The notes under the pieces were generated by a model that saw only the letters and a list, made by a program, of their open reading frames with translations, ran no database searches and was not told where the DNA came from. From Prolixibacteraceae bacterium (GTDB lineage: Bacteria; Bacteroidota; Bacteroidia; Bacteroidales; Prolixibacteraceae), in NCBI GenBank assembly GCA_019163175.1, contig JAFLKN010000024.1, positions 1 to 51,141 on the forward strand: a stretch of 51,141 nucleotides of DNA. Reading direction: 5' to 3'. The position numbers and the translations under genes were made by a program. Below are positions 43,167-51,095 of the stretch, piece after piece (the first letter of the stretch is position 1; each line of letters begins with the position of its first letter).

Positions 43167-44321
43167 ATGGGTACTTTTTTTGATTTTATTAGTGACCATT
43201 TAATGCAATTTTTGCAATTTACTGCTTTTGCAAACATGACTATTGGTCATGTTATCATGATCAGTATTGGCTTGTATTTCATATACCTGGCCATTGCAAA
43301 AGAATTTGAGCCCATGCTACTAGTTCCAATTGGATTTGGGATTTTGGTGGGTAACGTTGCTTTCGCTCCCGGCTATCAGATTGGCATTTATGAAACAGGA
43401 AGTGTTCTTAACTATCTGTACTTTGGAGTATTGAACGGAATTTATCCGCCATTGATCTTTCTCGGAATTGGAGCTATGACAGACTTTTCTGCTTTGATTT
43501 CGAACCCGAAACTGATCCTGATCGGCGCTGCTGCACAGTTAGGTATTTTTGGTGCTTATAGTATTGCTCTTGCACTTGGCTACTCCTCGGCTGAAGCAGG
43601 TGCTATTGGAATCATTGGTGGTGCCGATGGTCCGACTGCGATCTTCCTTGCTTCCAAACTAGCTCCTGAATTGCTTGGTGCAATTGCCATTTCAGCATAT
43701 TCCTATATGGCTCTTGTTCCGGTTATTCAACCTCCTGTAATGAGATTGCTGACTACACACAAAGAACGCTTAATCCGCATGAAACCTCCACGCGTAGTTT
43801 CAAGAATTGAAAAAGTAATCTTTGCGATCGCGGGTATGTTGCTTACAACTTTCATCGTCCCCAGTGGTATGCCACTGTTAGGTATGCTTTTCTTCGGAAA
43901 CCTGTTGCGCGAAAGTGGTGTAACCAAACGGTTGGCTGATACTGCAAAAGGCCCAATGATTGATGTGGTTACCATTCTGATCGGATTGACCGTAGGAGCC
44001 TCAACTCAGGCTACAACATTTCTGACACTGAAATCAGTAGGTATTTTTGCTTTGGGTGCAGCATCATTCGTAATTGCTACTTTCGGTGGGGTAATGTTTG
44101 TTAAAATCATCAACCTATTCCTGAAAGAAGGAAACAAGATGAATCCGCTGATCGGAAATGCAGGAGTTTCTGCAGTGCCCGATAGTGCCCGTGTTTCGCA
44201 GGTTGTAGGTTTGGAATACGATAAAACCAATCATCTATTGATGCACGCTATGGGACCTAATGTTGCCGGCGTTATTGGTTCTGCTGTTGCCGCTGGGGTA
44301 TTGTTAAGTTTCCTTGCTTAA
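43167..44321 (+). CDS. mmdB: Na+-translocating decarboxylase beta subunit
   Basis: This 384-aa polytopic inner-membrane protein (about nine spans) decarboxylates carboxybiotin and exports Na+. It shows the OadB/MmdB signatures: IGGADGPTAIF with the Na+-site Asp154, the YSYMALVPVIQPPVMRLL segment, and NPLIGNAGVSAVPDSARVSQ with the Asn, Gly, Ser and Arg positions known from Klebsiella OadB. Length is slightly below OadB (about 430) and equal to MmdB of Veillonella. It is the last gene of the five-gene operon, followed by a strong terminator. It generates a sodium gradient that the NhaD protein downstream could interconvert with protons. Confidence 0.95.
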   Translation: MGTFFDFISDHLMQFLQFTAFANMTIGHVIMISIGLYFIYLAIAKEFEPMLLVPIGFGILVGNVAFAPGYQIGIYETGSVLNYLYFGVLNGIYPPLIFLGIGAMTDFSALISNPKLILIGAAAQLGIFGAYSIALALGYSSAEAGAIGIIGGADGPTAIFLASKLAPELLGAIAISAYSYMALVPVIQPPVMRLLTTHKERLIRMKPPRVVSRIEKVIFAIAGMLLTTFIVPSGMPLLGMLFFGNLLRESGVTKRLADTAKGPMIDVVTILIGLTVGASTQATTFLTLKSVGIFALGAASFVIATFGGVMFVKIINLFLKEGNKMNPLIGNAGVSAVPDSARVSQVVGLEYDKTNHLLMHAMGPNVAGVIGSAVAAGVLLSFLA

Positions 44322-44343
44322 GGATATTTATTCTATAATTTGT

Positions 44344-44376
44344 AAAAGAGGTTGCCAGTATTGGCAACCTCTTTTT
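44344..44376. terminator. Bidirectional terminator between mmdB and the histidine kinase gene
   Basis: AGAGGTTGCCA and TGGCAACCTCT form an 11-bp stem around a 4-base loop, flanked by A-runs and T-runs suitable for both strands. Confidence 0.86.
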
Positions 44377-44401
44377 GTTTACAACTACCTATGATAAAAC
44401 A

Positions 44402-45781
44402 CTAAATATTTAGGAATGGAATACAGACTGTAACTTTAGTTCCTTTATGCAGCTGAGATTCAACAGCAATTGTTCCCCGGTGTATCTGGATAATTTTCTC
44501 TGTAAGAGAAAGTCCGAGGCCGTTTCCGGTAATATTTTTGACATTCTTTGACCTAAAAAAAGGATGAAATATTTTTTCCATATCTGCAGTATCTATTCCC
44601 ATTCCATTATCAATAAATTCTGTAACAATGTATTTTCCTCTGGCGGATAAAAATACGTCGACCGATTTATCCGGAGAAAACTTACAGGCATTATCCATCA
44701 GATTTATCATTGCTGTTTTAAGCAAATGTTGGTTGCCAAAAACGGTCAACTCCTTTTCATCTTCAATCGGTTCGCTAAATTTTATAGCAACTTTGTAGTC
44801 CTTTTTCCGTTCAATCAACTCCGCTCTGGTTTCCCATAAAATTTCATCAATTCGTAAATCATGAAGCGCAATTGCAGAAATGTCGGAACTTGCCTTGGCC
44901 AGATCAAGTAATCCGTTTGAAAGTGCATTCAGGTTTTTAATGTCTTCGAGTACAGATTCCAAAATGGTCACGTATTCTTCATTTGTCCTTGGTTTCATAA
45001 GCGAAACTTCGATCTGTCCGGTAATGGAAGTTAGCGGCGTTCGCAATTCGTGCGATGCGTTGGAGACAAAGCTTCTTTGCATTTCAAAAGCCGATTCCAG
45101 GCGCTCAAGCATTTGATTAAAAGTGATGGCAAGTTGTGCAATTTCATCGGTTCCATTTCCTTCATTTACACGCATATTTAAACTGGAAATGGTAATCTTA
45201 TCTACCTGTTTTACCACATTCGACATGGGTTTAAGCGCTTTGGTCGCATAAATTCTGCCAACAAAAATCGTAGATCCAATGCTGATAAAAAACCCAACGA
45301 GTATAATCCATGCCAGGTTCCGGAGTTTGCTTCTCCCGTAATTATCGAATGCAGATGCAATTACAACAAAATGATCAGACCCAAGCGTAAAAATGAGTCC
45401 GATTGCCTCATTTTTGTCCTCATGGTAACGGATACTTTTCGATAACCTTATTTGATCAAGCCGTGTTTTTGAAATAGGATCGGAATCGCTGTCCAAACTA
45501 TTATATATCTGACGATTTGTATTGTCATAGATCAATACCTTTTCTTCATAAAGTGCATTGAGACTATTTCTATCAATGATCTTCATTAAATTATAATCCA
45601 CTTCCTTTACTTCGATTAATAGCTTGGCGGTAGTCAAGGCTTTTTTTTCCAATCTGGAATAAAATTCAGCTTCACGGTAACTTGCTGAGAAATAATAAAT
45701 AATAAAAGAAAAGAGCAGAAGAATGAACGTAACGATATATGTAAATTGAAAAGTAAGGCGAGTGCGTATATTAAGTTTCAT
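44402..45781 (-). CDS. Sensor histidine kinase (paralogue of 32029-33375)
   Basis: This 459-aa membrane kinase has a first span near 10-32, a periplasmic loop of about 120 residues, a second span (about 153-175) and a HAMP domain (KALKPMSNVVKQVDKI). The H-box FVSNASHELRTPL has His244, the N-box is NLMDNACKFSPD, and the G-boxes are DNGMGID and GNGLGLSL. Compared with the other kinase in the window, the cytoplasmic half is closely similar, whereas the periplasmic loop is divergent, so the two likely sense different cues. It follows its regulator gene by 3 nt. Confidence 0.93.
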   Translation of the reverse strand: MKLNIRTRLTFQFTYIVTFILLLFSFIIYYFSASYREAEFYSRLEKKALTTAKLLIEVKEVDYNLMKIIDRNSLNALYEEKVLIYDNTNRQIYNSLDSDSDPISKTRLDQIRLSKSIRYHEDKNEAIGLIFTLGSDHFVVIASAFDNYGRSKLRNLAWIILVGFFISIGSTIFVGRIYATKALKPMSNVVKQVDKITISSLNMRVNEGNGTDEIAQLAITFNQMLERLESAFEMQRSFVSNASHELRTPLTSITGQIEVSLMKPRTNEEYVTILESVLEDIKNLNALSNGLLDLAKASSDISAIALHDLRIDEILWETRAELIERKKDYKVAIKFSEPIEDEKELTVFGNQHLLKTAMINLMDNACKFSPDKSVDVFLSARGKYIVTEFIDNGMGIDTADMEKIFHPFFRSKNVKNITGNGLGLSLTEKIIQIHRGTIAVESQLHKGTKVTVCIPFLNI

Positions 45782-45784
45782 TTT

Positions 45785-46474
45785 TCAAGCTTTTATAATG
45801 TAGCCAACTCCTGTCTGAGTATGAATAAGTTTTTGAGTAAAATCTTTATCAATTTTCTTACGAAGAAAATTCACATACACATCAATAATGTTTGTTCCCG
45901 TATCGAAATTGATATCCCAAACCTTCTCTGCAATATCTGCTCTGGACAAAACTTTACCCTTATTTTGCAGCAAATACACCAAAAGCGCAAATTCCTTTTG
46001 AGTAAGATCAATCCTTCTTTCGCCACGATTAACTTCATAGGTATTCAGGTTAACCTCAAGATCAAGCAATTTCAGAACATTGTCTTCGGTTTCAGCAATA
46101 GCAATTCTTTTTAAAAGCGAACGGATGCGTGCCAGTAATTCACGAAACTCGAAAGGTTTTACAAGGTAATCATCAGCTCCTGAATCAAATCCTGAAAGTT
46201 TATCTTCTGTAGTTCCCAAGGCAGTCAGCATAATGATGGGGATTTTCTGGTTCGTGTATCGTATTTCACGACACAATTCAAATCCATTTTTGTAAGGAAG
46301 GTTCAGATCGAGAATGATCAAATCATAATTTTCAGCATCGAACATTCTTTTTCCCATCAAACCATCGTAAGCAATTTCACAAGAATAGCCGTTTTCCTCA
46401 AGGCCGAGCTTGACAAATGAAGCCACTTTTATTTCGTCTTCCACAACAAGTATTCTGATATTCTCTTGACTCAT
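45785..46474 (-). CDS. OmpR-family response regulator (paralogue of 31335-32027)
   Basis: This 229-aa protein has a receiver domain with Asp56 in IILDLNLPYKNG, Thr and Lys in LVKPFEF, and a winged-helix output domain with LTQKEFALLVYLLQNKGKVLSR and NIIDVYVNFLRKKIDKDF. The recognition-helix region is nearly identical to that of the other regulator, so their binding sites may overlap. It is the first gene of a two-gene operon located between the Na+-decarboxylase cluster and the NhaD gene, which makes sodium or energy status a reasonable but unproven signal. Confidence 0.93.
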   Translation of the reverse strand: MSQENIRILVVEDEIKVASFVKLGLEENGYSCEIAYDGLMGKRMFDAENYDLIILDLNLPYKNGFELCREIRYTNQKIPIIMLTALGTTEDKLSGFDSGADDYLVKPFEFRELLARIRSLLKRIAIAETEDNVLKLLDLEVNLNTYEVNRGERRIDLTQKEFALLVYLLQNKGKVLSRADIAEKVWDINFDTGTNIIDVYVNFLRKKIDKDFTQKLIHTQTGVGYIIKA

Positions 46475-46540
46475 GTCAATAAGATTAGTTCAAACATTTT
46501 ATTCCATTTACACACTGGAGATTCAGTAGGTTGTATATCA

Positions 46541-46548
46541 CGAATCTA
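46541..46548 (-). promoter_or_regulatory. Candidate -7 box TAGATTCG (minus strand)
   Basis: The box lies within GTATCTTAGATTCG, which matches the promoter core of the paralogous regulator (GTATCTTAGTTTTG) at 12 of 14 positions. Transcription would begin near 46534 with a leader of about 60 nt. Confidence 0.42.
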
Positions 46549-46589
46549 AGATACGATTTGAAGCAGAGCTTATGGACTTAAATTTCAAT

Positions 46590-46607
46590 TTTAATCGTTC
46601 TTTAATC
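46590..46607. promoter_or_regulatory. Candidate OmpR-family operator between divergent genes
   Basis: TTTAATC occurs twice with starts exactly 11 bases apart (GATTAAA on the minus strand). It sits 20 bases before the -7 box of the 37-aa protein and 42 bases upstream of the regulator's own -7 box, so a bound regulator could act on both. Confidence 0.45.
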
Positions 46608-46627
46608 TACCGCCTTGAATACAAGAG

Positions 46628-46635
46628 TAAATTTG
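46628..46635 (+). promoter_or_regulatory. Candidate -7 box TAAATTTG
   Basis: An exact TAnnTTTG match, with TTTA at the -33 position (46601-46604). Transcription near 46642 would leave a leader of about 20 nt to the ATG at 46662, fixing the short start of this gene. Confidence 0.52.
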
Positions 46636-46661
46636 AATTGAATATAAATAAAACAGACATC

Positions 46662-46775
46662 ATGAAAAAAGGAAGGTTTATGGAGAAATATGGCATGTGG
46701 CTTTTTGTTGGAGGTCTTGTGGTCATTTTCGTAATATTAAAACTCATAGGATTTCCGGAAATCTTAAGCCAATAG
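46662..46775 (+). CDS. 37-aa single-span membrane protein
   Basis: The start at 46662 gives MKKGRFMEKYGMWLF, then one hydrophobic segment (about residues 12-30) and a short C-terminal tail ending EILSQ. The frame is open for 30 more codons upstream, but those lie before the predicted transcription start and look like non-coding sequence. The gene has a promoter, a strong terminator (46818-46852) and a candidate operator for the adjacent regulator. Small single-span proteins in such positions often modulate a kinase or a transporter. A link to the neighbouring kinase or NhaD is inference. I do not recognise a family. Confidence 0.66.
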   Translation: MKKGRFMEKYGMWLFVGGLVVIFVILKLIGFPEILSQ

Positions 46776-46817
46776 AATATTAATGCATGAATTGAACTTG
46801 TATGGTTTTCATTTTGG

Positions 46818-46852
46818 GATACCGTGGGTTTTTACTCATGGTATCTTTTTTA
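46818..46852 (+). terminator. Rho-independent terminator
   Basis: Twelve-base arms (46818-46829 and 46834-46845) pair with two G-T wobbles around TTTT and are followed by a T-run. The left arm and first loop bases (GATACCGTGGGTT) are identical to the terminator at 30991. Confidence 0.85.
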
Positions 46853-47119
46853 GTAAACTATGGTAATCTTCTTCTCTTTAAACTATTTGATGAATCAGTA
46901 ATAGTTGAATTCTATCAAATATTAAGTTCTGAAAAAGGATAGAATCGCGAAACCATTTGTATTGGATATTGTTTTGCTTGAATTAATTGTTGTTTTATAG
47001 CTTTTAAGATTATTTGTATTTAAAACTTAATCAATTTAGCAACAGCCATTTACTGGCACTAAATTACTGAATACCGATTTAGAGTTGCTGTTTTCTTTAA
47101 TCACCTTATACGTAAATAT
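46853..47119. other. AT-rich region upstream of nhaD
   Basis: No gene or clear promoter is present. TAGAGTTG at 47080-47087 differs from TAnnTTTG by one base and would leave a leader of about 26 nt for nhaD, so it is the best available but weak candidate. Confidence 0.25.
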
Positions 47120-48559
47120 ATGTTCTATCTAATTCTGATCATCTTCATACTGGGATATTTAGCCATTGCACTGGAACATCCCCTGAAAATTGATAAAGCT
47201 GCAACAGCTTTAATCATTGGAGTTTTAACATGGACTGTATATATTCTCAATGCAGAAAGCCTTTTGCAGCTCGGGTTTAGTCCTTCATGGCACGAGTTTG
47301 TCAGTCAGGCACAAAGTATAACCGACCATATAAAGCCAACTATTTCCGATTCACAATGGATAAATTCGGAGTGGGCCGAAAAAATTAATGTTTTAACACA
47401 TCCGTATCACTTTGTTGTTGAAGAACTGGAGCATCATTTGATTGAAATAGCCGAGATTCTGTTTTTTCTTCTTGGAGCAATGACTATTGTTGAAATTATT
47501 GACCAGCATGAAGGATTTAAAGTGATTACAGATCGAATTACAACCACTCATAAAGTAAAACTGCTCTGGATAATTGTAGGTATTACCTTTTTCATGTCGG
47601 CTGTACTTGATAATTTGACTACCACCATAGTAATGGTTGCCTTGCTTAAAAAGCTGATCAACGACAAGAAAACACGGTGGTTCTTTGTGTCGATGGTGGT
47701 TTTGGCTGCAAACTCCGGGGGAGCCTGGTCGCCGATTGGAGATGTAACAACTATCATGTTGTGGATAGGTGGACAAGTCACCGCATTTTCAATCATTGCC
47801 AAAGTGATTCTGCCCAGCATGGTCAGCATTTTAGTTCCCCTTACAATCATTTCATTTTTCATGAAAGGCAGCGTCGAAAGACCAAAGAATTTTGGAAATG
47901 AATCAGCATTCACCAGCTTTGGCGAACAGATGACTGTATTTATTATCGGAGTCGGACTATTACTATTTGTCCCTGTATTTAAAACCGTCACTCATTTACC
48001 ACCTTTTATGGGAATGTTGTTTGGATTGGGAGCACTTTGGATAGTCACCGAAATTATGCATAGAAAAAAACCACTTCAGGTTAGCGGAAAGCTAAAAGTG
48101 TATCACATCATACAAAATGTAGATACATCTACGGTCCTGTTCTTTTTGGGAATCTTATCCGCAGTGGCCTGTCTGCAATCAGTCGGTCATCTCAACATTA
48201 TGGCAGGCTGGTTAAACGATAAGCTCGGAAATGTTTATGCCATTAACATGGCAATAGGCGTTCTGTCTTCAATCGTGGACAATGTGCCGCTGGTTGCCGG
48301 TGCAATGGGAATGTATGATATTGCCCTACCTGGAGCAACTGGCTATGAAGCCATGTTTGTTCAGGACGGTACCTTCTGGGAATTACTGGCATATTGTGCC
48401 GGAACTGGCGGAAGCATCCTGATTATTGGCTCAGCTGCAGGTGTTGCTGCTATGGGCATCGAAAAAATTGACTTTATATGGTATATGAAAAAGATTAGTT
48501 TACTGGCGCTCGCAGGTTATTTTTCCGGAATCGCTACTTTCTATTTGATGTTTGGATAA
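47120..48559 (+). CDS. nhaD: NhaD-type Na+/H+ antiporter
   Basis: This 479-aa inner-membrane protein of the ion-transporter superfamily has about 11-13 spans. Diagnostic segments are FLLGAMTIVEIIDQHEGF, FFMSAVLDNLTTTIVMVALL, AANSGGAWSPIGDVTTIMLWI and the C-terminal counterpart SSIVDNVPLVAGAMGMYD, plus GTGGSILIIGSAAGVAAMG. The two inverted D-N-[LV]-[TP] elements are the ion-binding re-entrant parts. NhaD exchanges cytoplasmic Na+ (or Li+) for protons. In this neighbourhood it can convert the Na+ gradient made by the decarboxylase into a proton gradient, or expel Na+. It is monocistronic, with a strong terminator. Confidence 0.93.
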   Translation: MFYLILIIFILGYLAIALEHPLKIDKAATALIIGVLTWTVYILNAESLLQLGFSPSWHEFVSQAQSITDHIKPTISDSQWINSEWAEKINVLTHPYHFVVEELEHHLIEIAEILFFLLGAMTIVEIIDQHEGFKVITDRITTTHKVKLLWIIVGITFFMSAVLDNLTTTIVMVALLKKLINDKKTRWFFVSMVVLAANSGGAWSPIGDVTTIMLWIGGQVTAFSIIAKVILPSMVSILVPLTIISFFMKGSVERPKNFGNESAFTSFGEQMTVFIIGVGLLLFVPVFKTVTHLPPFMGMLFGLGALWIVTEIMHRKKPLQVSGKLKVYHIIQNVDTSTVLFFLGILSAVACLQSVGHLNIMAGWLNDKLGNVYAINMAIGVLSSIVDNVPLVAGAMGMYDIALPGATGYEAMFVQDGTFWELLAYCAGTGGSILIIGSAAGVAAMGIEKIDFIWYMKKISLLALAGYFSGIATFYLMFG

Positions 48560-48632
48560 TCAAGGTCGAAACAAACGGACAACCTATTTTTATCTCGACT
48601 TCGAAAATCGGCATAGTATAACGTATATTATT

Positions 48633-48673
48633 CCACTGACAGGGTTTTGAACCCTGCCAGTGGATTTTTTTTT
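48633..48673 (+). terminator. nhaD terminator
   Basis: CCACTG-A-CAGGGTT pairs with AACCCTG-C-CAGTGG (one mismatch) around a short TTG loop, followed by nine T. It lies 74 bases past the stop codon. The stretch from 48674 to 48855 is AT-rich, with an imperfect palindrome GTTAAATGAACATTAAC near 48802-48818. Confidence 0.9.
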
Positions 48674-48855
48674 GTTAATTGCTGCCAAAATCAGGTTAAA
48701 AAAATTACAAGAATATTTTTTAATCTCACCATGATATTCAAACGACAGTCATCATTTAGGTTAAAAAAAACATTGCTTACTTTTTCAACACATTTCCAAT
48801 GTTAAATGAACATTAACAAGCCCACCAGATAAGGATAGTCCCCATCTGTAATGCC

Positions 48856-48863
48856 TAAATTTG
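48856..48863 (+). promoter_or_regulatory. Candidate -7 box TAAATTTG
   Basis: An exact TAnnTTTG followed by C lies 22 bases before the ATG at 48886, giving a leader of about 16 nt. It may drive the three-gene run up to the second OadB-like gene. Confidence 0.5.
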
Positions 48864-48885
48864 CAGGGTATTTATTCAGCAAGTG

Positions 48886-49245
48886 ATGAAGTTTTTTGTC
48901 CTTTTTGTTGGGCTGTTAAGTTTGCTTTTTTTCAATCAAGGAGAAATCAAAAACGGATCGAATTATCGCCATTTTTCGATAACTGATGAAAATTGTCGTT
49001 TCGAATCTGGACATGCTGATAGCATCTGGAATTTTGAAAAGAATGAAAGCAACATATTCGAATTAAGTAATAAAAAGTTATCGGAAAACAAAAAGAGATT
49101 GACCGGTAACGAGTACAGTATTTCGAATAAAACTGCAAAGAATTACTCAAAAATAGCAGGTCTTCTACCTATTCTGAATTCAAAGACAAACCTTTTTCTT
49201 ATATACCAATTTTCGCTATCGCTTTGGCAGGTTTTTCTTCAATGA
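48886..49245 (+). CDS. Small exported protein, unknown function
   Basis: This 119-aa protein starts at ATG 48886, one codon after a possible GTG. The N-terminus MKFFVLFVGLLSLLFFNQG is a signal peptide or membrane anchor. The middle is polar and rich in Asn, Ser, Glu and Lys (about 20-85), and the C-terminus is hydrophobic (LFLIYQFSLSLWQVFLQ), which could be a second span. No family is recognised. A -7 box just upstream and its place before an OadG-like and an OadB-like gene suggest that it is expressed with them. Coding status is less certain than for neighbours because the composition is low in Gly and Ala and no homologue comes to mind. Confidence 0.48.
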   Translation: MKFFVLFVGLLSLLFFNQGEIKNGSNYRHFSITDENCRFESGHADSIWNFEKNESNIFELSNKKLSENKKRLTGNEYSISNKTAKNYSKIAGLLPILNSKTNLFLIYQFSLSLWQVFLQ

Positions 49246-49382
49246 TAAGTGCGAATTAAATTCAAACAGCTAGTTTCCACTAACTGCTCATTTCCCCCAA
49301 ACACTTTGATTATTAACATCAATTGAATCATAACAGGAGATCCTATCTGGGGTCATCCAGTACAAATTTTATATCTAAAATC

Positions 49383-49655
49383 ATGAATGCAAGTTATTTT
49401 GTTTTAGTTGCGGCGCTTCTGGCGTTTGCTACAGGTTTTTTTGTTGCCGCCATCATTTGGAGCATCAGATGGTTTTTAACACCGCGCGAAGAACGGGTTG
49501 TTTCATCAAAATCAGTCCATTTGTTACACATTTTTTCGAAAAACGAACTCCACAATACTCTTGGAGTTGCAGTAGGTAGTAACAAATCGGGGTTAATGAA
49601 TAATGACTCAGTTAGTAACATGGAACTATATCGGTATTACCATGGAAAAAATTGA
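49383..49655 (+). CDS. OadG-like small single-span membrane protein
   Basis: This 90-aa protein has one strong span near the N-terminus (ASYFVLVAALLAFATGFFVAAIIWSI, about 3-28), then RWFLTPREERVV and a 55-residue polar cytoplasmic tail. The layout (span first, tail after) and the immediate overlap with an OadB-like gene match the gamma subunit of Na+-translocating decarboxylases, though sequence identity to OadG is not visible by eye. The start at 49383 is preferred to the in-frame ATG at 49323, which adds 20 polar residues before the span. It overlaps the next start by 14 nt. Confidence 0.58.
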   Translation: MNASYFVLVAALLAFATGFFVAAIIWSIRWFLTPREERVVSSKSVHLLHIFSKNELHNTLGVAVGSNKSGLMNNDSVSNMELYRYYHGKN

Positions 49656-50862
49656 TTTTGGAACCTTATTCCCAGGAATAGGAACTTTATTCACTGGGGG
49701 AATTGATGTGCTCCTGGCAAGGATCGCTTTAATTGCCCTTGGTTTATTTCTGGTCTACCTGGGGAAAAAGAAAATTCTGGAGCCCTTACTCATGATTCCT
49801 ATGGGACTTGGTATGGCAACAATTAATGCAGCAGTAATGGTATTGCCCGGAGGCAAACAAGGCAACCTGTTTGTCGATCCGTTGATTACCGATACCAATG
49901 AACTATTTAATATTTTGCAAATCGACTGGCTGCAACCCATTTATACATTCACCTTTTCAAATGGACTAATAGCCTGTTGCATATTCATGGGAATTGGTGT
50001 TTTACTTGATGTTGGGTATATGCTTCGTCGCCCGTTCCTTAGTATCTTTTTGGCATTATTCGCCGAAATGGGGACATTTTTGGTAGTTCCGATTGCATCA
50101 GCTATGGGAATGAGTCTGAACGACAGTGCCTCGATCGCAATGGTTGGTGGCGCTGATGGCCCGATGGTTTTATTCACATCAATGATTCTTTCCAAAGATC
50201 TTTTCGTACCCATCACCATTGTGGCATACCTATATCTTGGATTCACCTATGGCGGATATCCATACCTGATTAAACTATTGGTACCAAAACATATTCGGGG
50301 AATTCAGCCTCCACCTCCCAAGCAGGTGAATAAAATCAGTTCGTCGCAGAAACTCACCTTTGCAGTTGTGATGTGCGTCATTCTGTGTTTGTTGTTCCCG
50401 GTTGCTGCCCCGCTTTTCTTTTCATTGTTTATTGGTGTAGCCGTGCGCGAAGCTGATATTACACCAGTAGTCGACTTTATTAAAGGTCCACTACTGTATG
50501 GATCAACTTTCTTTTTAGGTCTTTTACTCGGAATTTTGTGTGAGGCGCATCTTATACTTAACCCAAAAATTCTTCCTTTACTTCTGCTTGGTATTCTCGC
50601 TTTGCTATTGTCAGGTATTGGAGGATTATTAGGGGGATACATTGTGTATTGGTGGACAGGTGGTAAATTTAATCCGGTAATTGGTATTGCCGGAGTTAGT
50701 TGTGTGCCGAGTACTGCCAAAGTAGCCCAAAAAGCTGTTAGCGAAGTTAATCCAAAGGCTATTATCCTTCAGGATGCTTTAGGTGCAAACATTTCAGGAG
50801 TAATAACTACTGCTATAATTACCGGGCTGTACGTAACTTTAATCCCCTATTTCTTAAAGTAA
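49642..50862 (+). CDS. Second OadB-like Na+-translocating decarboxylase beta subunit
   Basis: This 406-aa polytopic protein is clearly related to MmdB at 43167. EPLLMIPMGLGMATINA aligns with EPMLLVPIGFG, GGADGPMVLF carries the Na+-site Asp (residue 172), and NPVIGIAGVSCVPSTAKVAQ keeps the Asn, Gly and Ser positions but has Lys where the Klebsiella OadB-type sequence has Arg. The QPP motif after the YxY element is replaced by YGGYPYL. No carboxyltransferase or biotin carrier gene accompanies it, so it either shares those subunits with the mmd complex or has another role. The start at 49642 gives the same N-terminal length as MmdB, and ATG 49603 is the alternative. Confidence 0.85.
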   Translation: MEKIDFGTLFPGIGTLFTGGIDVLLARIALIALGLFLVYLGKKKILEPLLMIPMGLGMATINAAVMVLPGGKQGNLFVDPLITDTNELFNILQIDWLQPIYTFTFSNGLIACCIFMGIGVLLDVGYMLRRPFLSIFLALFAEMGTFLVVPIASAMGMSLNDSASIAMVGGADGPMVLFTSMILSKDLFVPITIVAYLYLGFTYGGYPYLIKLLVPKHIRGIQPPPPKQVNKISSSQKLTFAVVMCVILCLLFPVAAPLFFSLFIGVAVREADITPVVDFIKGPLLYGSTFFLGLLLGILCEAHLILNPKILPLLLLGILALLLSGIGGLLGGYIVYWWTGGKFNPVIGIAGVSCVPSTAKVAQKAVSEVNPKAIILQDALGANISGVITTAIITGLYVTLIPYFLK

Positions 50863-50911
50863 ATAAGGTAAAGTGAATCTTGTCAATTCACGAAGTATTG
50901 ATAGATAGTTC

Positions 50912-50952
50912 AAGCGGTGGATTCCTTAAACGAAGGGATTCACCGCTTTTCG
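50912..50952 (+). terminator. Terminator of the OadB-like gene
   Basis: AAGCGGTGGATTCCTT pairs imperfectly with AAGGGATTCACCGCTT around AAACG, followed by TTTCG. It lies 50 bases past the stop codon. Confidence 0.78.
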
Positions 50953-51087
50953 TTATTATCCAAATCCATTGCAGTTGTGAACTGCGAAAATGATCGATTA
51001 AAATGCCATTACAATTTATTAACAAAGGGTCACAATTTCTTTAACATCATTTAAGAATTAATTTACCTGAATATCAATACCGGAGGC

Positions 51088-51095
51088 TATCTTTG
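51088..51095 (+). promoter_or_regulatory. Candidate -7 box TATCTTTG near the window end
   Basis: An exact TAnnTTTG match points to a gene beyond the window. The stretch 50953-51141 contains no start codon followed by a gene. Its last 24 bases are built from repeats of TTAGTTAGG-like units. Confidence 0.45.

Noticed and set aside
46572-46661. A 30-codon N-terminal extension of the small membrane protein
   Set aside because: It contains the operator-like repeat and the -7 box, so it should lie upstream of the transcript.
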